Source of the DNA: Cristatella mucedo
Taxonomy: Eukaryota > Bryozoa > Phylactolaemata > Cristatellidae
Direction: 5' to 3'
Assembly: GCA_009760855.2 (NCBI GenBank)
Contig: WPIO01000030.1
Location: forward strand, 2,537,001-2,601,000
DNA: 64,000 nucleotides
Position numbers and translations under genes: made by a program. How positions within the stretch are numbered: the first letter of the stretch is position 1; each line of letters begins with the position of its first letter. Positions 48,070 to 60,600 of this stretch are shown here, piece after piece. A model generated the notes under the pieces. That model ran no database searches. It worked only from the letters and a program-made list of their open reading frames with translations, and was not told the DNA's origin.

Positions 48070-51000
48070 GCTGGTTTCAGACTCTATTTTCTGATTGTAC
48101 GAGAAAAGTTGGCCAGACGGAGCTGTTAGATAACATCATCCCCAGATTCAGCACTACCGGTCCCAAACCATTCCGAGACCGACTGACAACAAGAGGATAT
48201 TTTTAATTTAAGCATAACTTTACTAATGGCAAAAGTTAAATAGTTCTGTTTCGGCTTCGTCGTAGTGTTTTACGGCGAGACCACCGATTAGTCCTACACA
48301 CAGGGCAGACAGCTGGCGAAATGCTTGTCTGTGAGTCCTGGGTGGTGGACAGGTTCTCACGTAGCTTTTCATTCTTAGGTATGCAAGTACAACTGGCTTT
48401 GATAGGTCGGCAGCTGCTAAACCGCGTTTCTCAGCAGCTGCTGCCGTTTGCTGTATCGCTCAGAATGCAAGCACTGCCAGTCTCGGTGACTCTCGTCCAT
48501 TTTTGTCAAGCCATGCTTGTGGCCAGCTCAGTGATCTCTCTCAGAACGCTTCACTGCCCCGAGGCTGTATTCATTCGTGCAGAGAGCTAGTAGGTCTTCT
48601 TCATTAATCATGCAGTTTCTAGGCTACCTACCCCAGATATGTCACTGCAACTTTTCACTGTCGACCTACAGCCCTTCGACCACCCATTAGGCAAAGCTCG
48701 GCTATACCCAACACATATTGGTTGCCTCGATGGCCGATTCCGGCAATTCAGCTGTCTTTCACTGCTGTGTTGATACTATTGTTTCTTTGACAGGTGTGTT
48801 CTATTCAGCTTAGCTTAGCAGTTTGCTTGTAGCAAATGAGATGAAAAAACTTTGCGACCAACAGACAGCCATTTGGGTTGTGATAAGCCGTTATTCTTAA
48901 AACTGCATTATCTGGCATGAATCCGAGGATGGGCTTAAATCTTGACTTTGCCAGAAGCAGCCAATCAAAGGAAGGGTGGAGTGACACTCATTCAGGATAC
49001 ACTTCCACATTATTTTCCAGTATGTTCAAGGAATGCGGCCAGGGCCAGATTCCCTAGACCCATGCTTGGTCCTTCTAGCTTAGTCATAGTAGCAAAGCGT
49101 TCGTGGTAGATTAGTGTAGTACATATGAAGTTGCCGCTTGTGAATCAAACGAACTCAGACTCGACTTACCATCGAGAGGCAAAATTTACTGCTCGCAAGT
49201 CAGCCAGGTGCTGTAGTTCTATCACTGCCGACATTCCGGAAGCAGAGAGGCCAATAATTACCAGTGACACTCTGAGCACTTTCTCGAGATGCTCCCTTAC
49301 TTAATGACACGAACTGCTATCCCAGAGCAGCTTTAAGGAAGCTCCTGCTAATGCCGAAAGCAAGTCGTGCATGCAGCTCGACTCAGTGCAGTCACGGACT
49401 ATATTCAGCTGAAAAGAATGAACGAAGTAATCGATGAACGAAAGGCCTCTGAGGGAGATCTGTAGCATCGCAAGAGACTACGACTACCGGCCGGTATGCA
49501 GTGGCACTTGCTGGCACGGCTCTTCAGTGCTCTTGTGCTTATCTGCTTTTTGCTAACTTGGGTGCAAAGTTCACTTAGAGCACGAATTCAGGTACAGCTT
49601 TTGCCGGATTTATCCCAGCCACAGTCGCACTGCAATTTGGCCTGCTTGGCATTCTCTATATTGGCCAGGAGATGCCCCAGTGCAATGCTTCCTCAATGCC
49701 GCCGTCGCACAGGCCCAAGAACAGAAAACAATGGCAATATTAAGACGAGTGAGCAGCAACCCCTAAGAGGACGATCTTCCAAGAATCTCTTCCAAGACAA
49801 CTTTGCATATGCTGGATGTCATTCACGAATTCACTAGCCCGATTTTGACAATCCTTATAATAATAATATGAACAATTTTAATACTTTTATATAGCATCCT
49901 GCAAGAACTTAATCTCTTTCTAGGCAGTTTGCATATGGTCTAAAGGAAGCATGATCATATGGTTAGTGGTAGCATGCTCACTGCCAACAAGCATGACATG
50001 GTTAGAGGTGACATGCACACGGTCAGCATGCGAATATAAATCGTAGCAGCTCCTGCAGATCCTATGTGCTACTATAGCAATCCTTTATCTGTCACCACGT
50101 AACCGACTCTAGTACTACTTTTGCACGACACTCTGCCTCGGCTGGAAAATCCCCATTTCCGGCATCCATAATAATTGCAAGGTCGATGCAGATACCCGTG
50201 AACCCGACCTGCAAGCAAGCAAGCTCCTTGCCCACACCTAGCCTGGCCATTTTGTTTTGCAATTTGATTACCTCACAAACCTGCAAATATCGGTTAGTGT
50301 CTATCATGAACCCGCGAAAAGTCACGAGTGATACCTAACTGCCGACAGCACACAGCATGGGTTCCATTGCTCCAGGATGAACTCATTTGCTGTTAACTGG
50401 TAGAGCAAGTTTTGAAGAGTGCCTGGCTTGACGTAGGCGTAATGACCCGGTAACCGATTTTCAGCAACTAATTTCCTACACGCATGTTGCTGCAGCACTC
50501 ATGTGATTACCTAGTAATTGGGCTGGGTGGCTGGGCGCTCGTGACTCCATTCTGCTTGCTTGGCGCTCGACCGGATGGTGTATGTCGGTAGACTACAACA
50601 TTTGCAAAAGTGCAGGCAAGAGCGGCCTAGTATGGGCGTTGGCTGGATCGCTGCGATGACATTAGAGCTGCAGCAGCAGCAGGTTAGGCTCAAGCTGCAC
50701 CACTGATGCATCTTCATCCCGTGCCGCCTGCTCTACTTCTGAGACAGACAGCTTCCATTCTTTACAGGCTTATTCGCATCATTGGCCTGCTTGAGAGTGA
50801 AGAGACCGTCACCAAGGATGAGCTGATAAGAAATCTGCAGTACACGGCATCTCTACTGAACATGCTGTATGTCGAAGAGTCCAGGTATGCCACCGGGTTC
50901 GGCTGCCCCTCACCAGCAGCAGCACCAGAAGCAGTAGCAAGAGCAGCATTGTTCGTAAGAAGGAAAGCCGAGCAAGGAGGGGGTTGCAATTGCTTGCAAT

Positions 51001-51576
51001 GCCGAGGCTGGAGTCTCAGGCTGCCATTCTACTGCTCGCCCCCTTGAGCTTCAGCTTTGCTGCTTCCACACGAGTTGCTATTTTAATACTTTTTTGTTTA
51101 GACCCAAGGGACTCCACGAAAGGAAAAGGTTGCTATTGCGAGCTTTTCTGCCGCAGCACTACTAATGGTGTGTTGCTTGAACTCTGCTTATAACTTCCGG
51201 CATTTCAACGGGCTGCTTGCTTTCGATTGGCTGACGAATTGCTAATTAACCGGTTCAGTGTGGTAGTCCATAGACATCCCACAGTTCTTGCCATGCTTAG
51301 CGAACTTCCTAGGAGGCCACGACAAGCCCGGCTCAGCTGCAGTTTTTCACTCTCAAGTTTCTGGCTTTTCCGGTGCGCTGTTTGAGGCAACCAGAGCATA
51401 CATGTAAGCATGAACACAGCAAGCCTCTCGTGGGACGCCTGTTCTGAGAGTTTCGAGCGACCGAGGAGGAAGCCTTCGATAGGCGCCCCATAGCGAATCG
51501 TACCCATCAGTCGCTTGCCTTGGTCGGCTGTCAGCCGCGACAAGCTCTTAACGTTGCTGTTGCTTTCCTCTCTCTC

Positions 51577-51656
<80 letters not shown>

Positions 51657-54600
51657 CCTTCTCCTCTCTTTCCCTCTCTCTCTCTCTCTCACTCCCTCTG
51701 TTGTGTCTGCTGACTGACTGGTTGGGATCTTCGAGAAGCCTTGTGTAAAACCATACGGTACTCTACATCCACATAAAAATGTTGCAATTTTTCAGTCTTT
51801 GCATACCAACATCTCACCAGTGTGCTCCGTGTGTTTATGCAGACCCAGCAAGACTACTTAGCCTTCCCGAAAAGCCAGTGTGCACATGCTTCAAGCTGCC
51901 CAAACATTGTAACTAAGCCTTACATCTGTTCGAGGCAGGAGCTTTCGGCTGAATGCATTTGCAAATCTTTGATTTCATCGCACTAGCTGCTGAGTGCTTT
52001 TGACTTGACACAATAGCCACCAAAGATCTACCACATCACTTCTAGCCGTCTAAACAGAGCTAAAGTTTTCCACATTATTGGATAGGCCAAAAGACCATTG
52101 TTTCACTGCTCCTGACGATCCAGAGGTGATCCTTTATTTTCCTCTGCAAGCAGCTCTTCTGCTGCAATACAAAATAAGGCTGCTAAATCTTCTAGTTTTT
52201 AAGCCCCAACTTCACCCCTGAGATCCTTGTTGGTGTTTTGCTTGCTTTGCCCACCGAGTAACTGGGCACATCACGGCTGATGCTGTCGTCTCTTGATAAT
52301 TACAGTGAATGGCCGATTCCCTGTGCATTGCAGACTGCTGAGAGAATTCCTCACAAGCAGCTAGTCTGTTGCCCCTTCTGTTCCTGTTGACGCTGCAATC
52401 TCGCAAGCTTTGGCACCACCCCAGCGCCAAATACAGTATGTTCGTCGGCCAACCTAATCGAACTAACCATAGGTTCAAAGAACGAAATTTTGCAGGTTTG
52501 CAACATTAACGGCCATACACATTATTATTTGATGCAGTGGAGCCAAAGATGGGTTAACCAGAGCGCTAAATTAAGAAAAGTCGGACAACAAATGCACTTA
52601 CCTACATGCACACTTATGGCTACAAATGCACATGCACACATGAATACTTGCACACTAAAGTATGATTCTGACTGATAGGCCCAAATTGGCCAAGAATTAT
52701 ATGGCATACCACCAGACTGCAACAGAACTCGGTACAGCAGGAGAGTAGTTTCACGTAAGGGCATTTTAGAGGAGAAATGAAGCTCAGAAAGAGTAACTGT
52801 GCTAGGCTTTGGGGACAACAGCATGGCTAAGCCAAACCAAGCTATAATGATCTACATCCAGCATTCATCTCTGAAAGAGCCTACCATGCTGAGGCAGCAG
52901 AGGGTCACACCTCGAATATGCACAATAGGCTGGCAAACAATGGATGGCTCTTCGGGTAGCATTTCAATGGAAGTCGCCGGCACATTCCGTTGTATCGATC
53001 CTCATAGATTTGAAAGGGCTCTCTGGCGTCTCTTAATTCATTCACTCAGCAATCATGAGCATCCCTGTGCTTCCTTTGTTTGCAGTTGCTATGCTAAGTG
53101 GCTTTCTTATTGGCTGCAACGATGCAGGCTTTCGTTGTCTGCAGACGGCTACTAGACGAGGACGATTCGTTGACCGAGGTGCAGCCAGATGCAGTTCCGA
53201 CTGAAGTTCGTGAGTGGCTTGCCGAAACATTCACGCGGGCACAGAGCAGCAGCAGCAACACCAGGGCAAAAGGCGAGAGGCCGAAATTCAAGAGCGTGGC
53301 GAATGCCGTTCGTGCTGGTCTCATGGTTGAGAGGTAGGCCATGGTTATGACATGGCATGCAATGCCGATTTCCACCTTCACACCTGCTCAGCGATCCTAC
53401 CAACTATCACTATTTGCAGGTTTCTCTCATACACATTTTGTGATGCAAAGATCTGTGGCTGACTCATTTTCCCATCAGTGGCCATGCCCTTGCCCATTAT
53501 TTCTGCTGTGATATTTCTTCTGTGCAATTGAAAGCATTGAAGAAATATGGCAATATGTCCTCTGAGGTCATCTTAAATTGCTTTATCTATTTGTAGAATA
53601 TATCGGAGTGTAACTAACTCCAGTAAGGTGGTCCATGTACCTCCTGATGTGGCCAAAGTACTTAAGGTATTCTAAGGTCTTGTGCCGATTTGGTGGCAGA
53701 AAGCATTCATCTGCTTGGGAAGACTGTTGCTAACTGACCAATTGTGAACGTTTCAGGAGTTAAACTCCTGGTCGTTCAACATTTTCGAGTTGAACGACAA
53801 GTCAGGCAACTGCTCTCTACGTTACATGACATATGAGGTTCTTCACAGGCAGAACTTGATCTCGAAATTTAAGGTACAGGATCAGTCGGTGGAGTCGGTG
53901 GTCCTCATCATGCCTCAGCGCAAGCACTCTGTGCTTGAGCTGCTGCTCAATGTGCCTTGTGGCATCTAATCGATTCTACAAGGACTATACGCGAAGTAAA
54001 CAAAAAGCAGTGTGGGTATGGCTAGACCATTTTAATCAAGAATGTTAAGTTCACCTTATTTAACACAATAATCTATGTAGTGGCAGAAAAGCCTTGGTGG
54101 CATCATCTTGCCTGAGTGAAGGCATTAAAGGGTCGTCTACTATTGGACCGTTACCACGAATTTGGTTGTGAAGTGCCAGCACCATGTCAACCGGGCAAAG
54201 AGCCAGGCGCATATGGGGCTAGCTTGTGGTCATATGAGCATGTGGCTATGCAAGCATAGGCACATGCTTGAGTGTAGGTGTGCACGTTTGTGTCTAGTGT
54301 TGATGTGTGCGTGTGTGTTTGCGTGCCTGTAAGTACGAACCTGCTGACCACCAGAGGAAGTGATGATAACGATAACAATTTGTCTGGGGCCATGAGAGAA
54401 CTAAATCACTTTGTAAGCACTTAAGGTGTGTATGCCAAACGTATCTCAAGTAGTTAGTGGTGATATGCAGTGTCTCAGAAGCAGATGCAGACGAAAGACA
54501 AATAACACAGATGCATAAAATACTGCTGGTAACTGAATGGTTTTAGCTTCTTTTTAAGTGTCAATTCTGCTATTTCATGAATTCAATCGGCAGTAATTAC

Positions 54601-57600
54601 CAGGCTTTCAAAGCACAATCTGGCAATTGCTCAGTTCCCGATAGACCGTCTCTCTTAGGCGTTTTGCACCAACTTTAAGCATCTACTTTTATAGGCCAGA
54701 AAACCTGCGAATAGTAAGTGACAGAAATCTAGTCGCGGGTGTCACAGATGCGTCGATGTGGTATTCTTGTCGAAGCAGGCCCTAATTTTTGCAATGCTAT
54801 ATAGTTGTAAGCAGAGAGACTTGAATGTGGAGTTGACGAGGTTTGCCGACGACATGTATCTTTATAGTACCAATAGTACATGCAAAGTTCTAAAGGAGAT
54901 ATACTTGTCGAGGCCATTTTGAGGGTTGTTTTCAAATTTATAAGTTAGACCTAGATTGCCCATCAGCACAAGTAGCAAGTTAGTCTGCGGTCAATTTAAA
55001 AAGTATGCTGCCATTCAGTGTAAACGTCAGAATTACATGTGGCAAGTGAGTTAATGAAGTTCAACGCCCAACAAGGCATGGATAAATTAAACCACGGGTA
55101 CAGCTGTGCATCATTTGCATAAAAATGATAGCTTTGATTGTTCTTGGCGATTAAATCTGCAAGAGGGAGAGTAATAATTGTAGAAAGAACTGGACTAAGC
55201 ACAGATCCCTGGTGCTTCACCCCCTCCTCATACTTCAGAGGCTCACAAGATGACTGATACACATGTTGACATTAATGCTGTGAAGTCTGACTGTGAGATA
55301 AGACGCAAACGTATATAGTGCAGTGTCAATGATGCGCAAGAAAGACGGCATGCACTCAAGAAGGACCAAGTTTTTAATATCATCAAAATCTGACAAAAGA
55401 TCCAGTAGAAAGAGCTCAGAGACTGCGCAAGTCAGCATTCCCGAGAAAACCGTTGTGCGTGGTGGGAAGTGCTGACTCAGTGGAGGGATTAGCTCCAGAA
55501 CCTTTCTTGCTTATTTAAAGTTCTACTATTGTTATTTGAACTGGTTTTTTACTACTCGCTCCACTGTTTTTTATATGTCTGGCAAAATGCAGAATTTGTG
55601 GAAGTTGCCCAAGAACTCATCTAGGTTAATTCTTTTTCACATACATAATTGTAAGTGTGCTCACATATGCACTTGTGTATGTTTGTAGAAAACTGTGCAT
55701 GTGTGTTATAACAGCATGTCTGTCCATCCATCTTTATGCTCCAAGAATACCACTGGAAGCCCATCCAACCATCTGTTTTATGAGCACTATTTAATACTGT
55801 GAATAGATTGAGGATTGTGCGTTTGGTCTAGTTCAGCTCAAAAGTTGTATACCCCTCATCTGTCGACTTCGTACAGCCGTGTGTTTCAGCTCGGTCAGAG
55901 GCTGCTATAAATGCACGGGGTTGAGGGCAACATGACCAGAAAAGGAAACAGACAGCACGTGCTTTTCAAAGAGAGGTGTGCGACGAATAGCATGGGTGTC
56001 AGTCCAACTAAGAATATGTGAGCATAAAATATGAGGATACTATTTTGGAATCCAGAGGCAATGTCTGCGATCTGTTACATGCATGAGGTAGTGCAAATGT
56101 AAAGTGCCTAGAAAGAAATTGAGTTCACTGGGGGCGCTTTATCAAGTGTGTTGCTATTATTCGTATTACTTTGCTGTTACACTTTTGCGCTTTCAGAGAA
56201 TATAGCAGATTTTGCTTATCAATTATAAAGTGCTTTATGCATGCTCAGACTAGTGTTTCTGTATAGCACGACCCTATTTACTCTTTGACTGGCATATGAC
56301 CAGAAACACATTTGAAGTTCATTGAGAATTTCCATCGGTTGCGGTCCACAGAACAGTTAAAATGGCAGAGGCGACTCACGTTTAGCCTCCAGTGCTGAGC
56401 TTGGGGTGGCTGTGGTTGCTCGAAGGTGTCACCACTGCAACCATCTTTTGGACAATGATCTCCCTCGGCAATTGAAAGCTGCTCGTGTAAAATAGTTTTA
56501 GCTTAATAGGCTAAGCAAGTCAGAAGCCGTGATGCTCCCTACTTCCAAATAATATGGTCTTCCTTAATTGGTACAGCAGATTGTGAATGTCATTCGTGCT
56601 CTGCTAATAGCCATCAAGCATTGGCTGGGCAATGCTAATAGTCATAGGAACAGGCCCGGAATAAATGCCGAGCCCAGGGCGAGTGTCAAATGAATGTCAA
56701 GTGTCACTGTGACTTTGTTTTTTACCTATCGTGCACTTCATTTTGTGTTAACGGTTCAATTGGATTCTGGCATTCATTTGTCATTGTTCGACTGTGTTTT
56801 GTTGTGGCACTGCCATTCCGAGTAAACGGTCGCAGGTAACTTATACTCAAACTTCAATACTTCCTTCGGCCCACCAGTGGAAGGTGACAATGCCAACACG
56901 GTTACAGACATACTCCCATCACAGCTACTGTGTCATGTAGCATGTAGTTGTGCAATGCCAGTAGATGTTGTCGAGCACCAGCTGCATGGTTATGTTGTGT
57001 TTTGGCTTCCTCGGATTCATGGCAGGTGTAGATTTGCTGCTTTCCAGCTTCACCCTTGCACCTTTCCTAAGCTTTCACCTTATTGCAGATAGACGACAGA
57101 AAGTTAATGAACTTTCTGGCAGCAGCTGAGCAGGGGTACAGTCGGCACGGCAACCCATACCACAATCTCGTGCACGGTGCTGACGTTACTCACACAACTT
57201 ATTACATTCTTCGAAGCAGCGGCCTCATGGTATGGATGGTGCTTTGATTACCATCCTATCTAGCCTGTCTTAGTCGCAAAGTGAATGCACCCACATTGGT
57301 AACCATTGTTTTTTTCCAGCATGCACGAAGGTATAAGTGCTTGCAGACTAAGAATCGCTTGTTTGCTATGTACATTCATGATGTAACAAGGTAGTATCAG
57401 TGCTAGTTTGAAGCCAAATGCATAGAAATGTGCCCAGAAAGATATTGATACTGAACTAACCCATATTCAGTCGTCCATTTCTTTCGGTGTGCAGCTTTGC
57501 TTTATTCACGGCAGCATTAAATATCGTTATAAATGGTGCTAGTGATCGTTACAATAGCCTGTACCCTGTATCTAGTAAGCATTGATATAGCAAGAATTAT

Positions 57601-60600
57601 AGTTCATATTACTTATAGTTTCGTTGAGGGGACAGCAGAACCTTGCATCTTCCCTTTTCACACAGCATTTGCTCCTTCCGAGTGAGTTGTCCTTTTGTGT
57701 TGTTGTGTGTTACCAAACTCTGCACATCGTTACTAAGGGCATGAGCAACATACTATCGAATAGCCACCTAGTGAAATTTCTTTATTTCCAGTGTTTTTTT
57801 CTTACCTGTGCAATATTCAGCACATTTTACTAACCAAGGGTCCTATGCAGTGGCAATGAGCATCTTCTTGTGTGCTTTGAATGCTTGTCTAATCATGATT
57901 CTTGGTTGCTTTTAATACAAAAATGTATTTGATTTACTTATATATTGTCCTATAAGTATTTAATCTTTATACTGGTGCTTCCCATACGTTGCAGGGTACG
58001 AGCATATAACCTTAGTCGTTAAGGCTAGGTTGCCTAATGGCAATTCCCTGAGAATGTGAACTCTGTGCTTGGCGACTGACTTTGAACTGGAGAATTCTTA
58101 TGCAATCACTGTGATAAGCTGGCTGTATGAGAAGCAAGATGCTGTTGTATGTAACCCGATTTACGTATGACTTGTGCCCTCCCCGGCATTCAAGGCGAAA
58201 ACCTGACCACAGCTGCTCACTTTGGGGCCATGGTCTTCCGGTTGATAAGTCTTTACGACCTAACCTCTGTTCGGTAAGCAACTGCCTAGCCTGCAAGCCA
58301 ATGCCAAGCCGACGGCAAGGTTACACCAACACCCGTGACGTTGTAAACATTCTAATAATAATTATAACGCACTTGATAAAGCGCCCTCAGATAACTTAAT
58401 CTCTTTCTAGGCGCTTTACATTTGCTGAAAAGGGAAATGCAATTGAATGGTGAGTTATATCATGCTTGATAAAGCAACAAAATGAATAACATGGTTAGGG
58501 GTGACATGCACAGGGTCAGCATGCAAATGTTGTTAGTGGCAGCATGCACAGTGTCAGCACGCATAAGCACATCAAGAACGAATCACAGGGACCCACTAAA
58601 TGCTGTCCTAAATAGGTGTTTTTAAGTTACTTTTAAATGTGGTCAGGTCAGGGGATGTTCTGATGCAGGTCGGGAGGGAGTTCCGGGCTTTAGGAGCATA
58701 CGAACTAAATACATGGTCTCCAAAGAATTTAAGGGTTGTACGAGGTATTTTTAGACTGTCAGATTTCGAAAAGCGGGTTGTACGATGCTTGGCCTGATGG
58801 GGTAGTATATCTGACAGATAGGCTGGAGCCATAGAATGAAGGGACCTAAAAGTGAGCGACAAAACCTTGAAGTCAATTCGTTGCTTGACTGGTAGCCAGT
58901 GCAGGTCGGCGAGAAGTGGAGTGATGTTTTCAACTGCGACGCTCACGACAGACAAGCCTAGCTGCAGAGTTTTGTACCAGCTGCAATCGCCTGATCGCAC
59001 ATGCAGGTAGGCCAGTAAGCAGTGAGTTGCAGAAGTCGAGAAGGGATGTCACGAATGCATGGACCAACTTGGACTTGGTATCCTTTTCTAAACAAGCCCG
59101 AATTTTAGCGAACATTGAACATAATCATTATGAACCCAAATATCCGGGCAGCTGCTGATATGAGCTTGTAGCTAGTTCAGCTGACCTAATCTGAAGTACC
59201 GAATGCATCATAGAGGCAATCTTGTAGGCCTTCGTGTAATTTAGTAAGGCTAATAGCACTGCTTGCCAATTTCGAGTGCTTAGTCCTTACAAATTGGCAT
59301 GTAACCAGCGTCAGGTCTGACACTTTGCACATCTTTCTTAGCAACCTGAACTAGTGTGGATTAAGCAGACGTCGTACCGCTGCTGCCCAATGATGTGAAA
59401 TAGAGCAAGCACTCCGGTACGAATAATTTAATAATATTTATAACAAGCATAAATTTGAATCACACCCATATTTAGCTCAATTTCCTTCTAGACACTTTAC
59501 ACATGCTTTAACGGAAACGTGCCTCATGGTTAGTGGTAGCATTCACAGTTTCCAGCCGTTCTGAGTTGCTACTATCACGCTACTCACTACTTCAGCTACT
59601 CTCCTGACTCAGGTATTCTTCTCACATTCTCGTATGTTGCATGACATGAAATCGGTGGCCTACCGAATATATACCAAAATCACTGGGATACATTATATTA
59701 CAGTGTCAGCATGCATGAGCACACAAAGGACTATTCGTAAGGTCCCATGAAATGCTGTGAAACTAGTTAGCAATTTCGGCTTTTTTTTTATAGATGTCGT
59801 CAAGTCAGGGGATGTCATGAGTGAGTCGGGAGTGAGTTCCGGGCTATGAGAGCAGAGGAACTAAAGGCACGGTTTTCAAATGATTTGACGTTGGTTCGAG
59901 GCATAGCTAAAATATTCGAGACAGCGTAGGCTGGTTGGAAAGTAGTTCTGATAGGTAGGCTGGAGCCAGTGAATGAAGTGACTAAATAAGTGAGTGGCGG
60001 AACCTTGAAGTCGATACTCTACTTGATATGTAGCCAGTTCGTGTCGGCAAGAAGCTGTATGATGTGGCAACTGCAACGCTCGTGACAGACAAGCCTAGCT
60101 GCAGAGTTTTGCACTTAAACGGTAGATGCTCAGCTAAATCGTCGTGGGTTTCTGGTAGCCATTATGCAAGTAACTGGACTGCTGGAGGACGATATTTGGT
60201 GAAGCCTACTTCTGATGGGCAGCTCGCGAGATTAGCTTCTCGGAGCAAGCCTGGTTCACCCGTGGCTCCACCGGGCTCTTCGACTAGCGGGCACAGTGGC
60301 TGTCTGCTCCGGCTGGTGGCAAGCTGCTAAACGTGGGGCTTGCCAACTACTAAGCAAGAGCTGGGTCCCTTTCTCTGCCGGGGGGGGGGGGGTCGCTAGC
60401 AAAGCAATTAGGCTGGTCCTGCCTCGAAAAGAAGGGTGAGCGACGTCCCTCGATGAGTGTTCTCTATTTGTTTGTCAGTTACCAAGCATGTATTGTACCC
60501 ATCATCCCCATGCATCATACCTTCCGGGGGATTGTGGCTTCGTGAATCAGATCTCCTTAATTAATTATTCCAACGTTGAAATTTAATCTTAAGAGTTATA

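Larger units (their letters stand above)
45659..50767 (+). other. PDE1 intron 1 (5.1 kb)
   Basis: GT-AG intron. It holds a minus-strand family B LINE (46855-47790), a CT microsatellite (48024-48065) and a minus-strand family A 3' end (49850-50045). Nothing is recognised in the remaining stretches. A 113-codon open frame at 49496-49837 is discussed as a weak finding. Confidence 0.6.
53874..57088 (+). other. PDE1 intron 5
   Basis: GT-AG intron of 3,215 bases. It contains TG-rich DNA near 54,260-54,330, a minus-strand family A reverse-transcriptase fragment (54990-55440) and a plus-strand family A tail (56092-56175). The first 32 codons after the donor stay open in the exon frame, which is not statistically surprising. 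Confidence 0.75.

Noticed and set aside
52735-52810. Possible family B fragment
   Set aside because: Only CAGCAGGAGAGTAGTT and a few scattered words match; too short to call.
54360-54480. Possible minus-strand family A tail
   Set aside because: Weak similarity (AGAGAACTAAATCACTTTGT) without clear hairpin arms or 3' UTR words.
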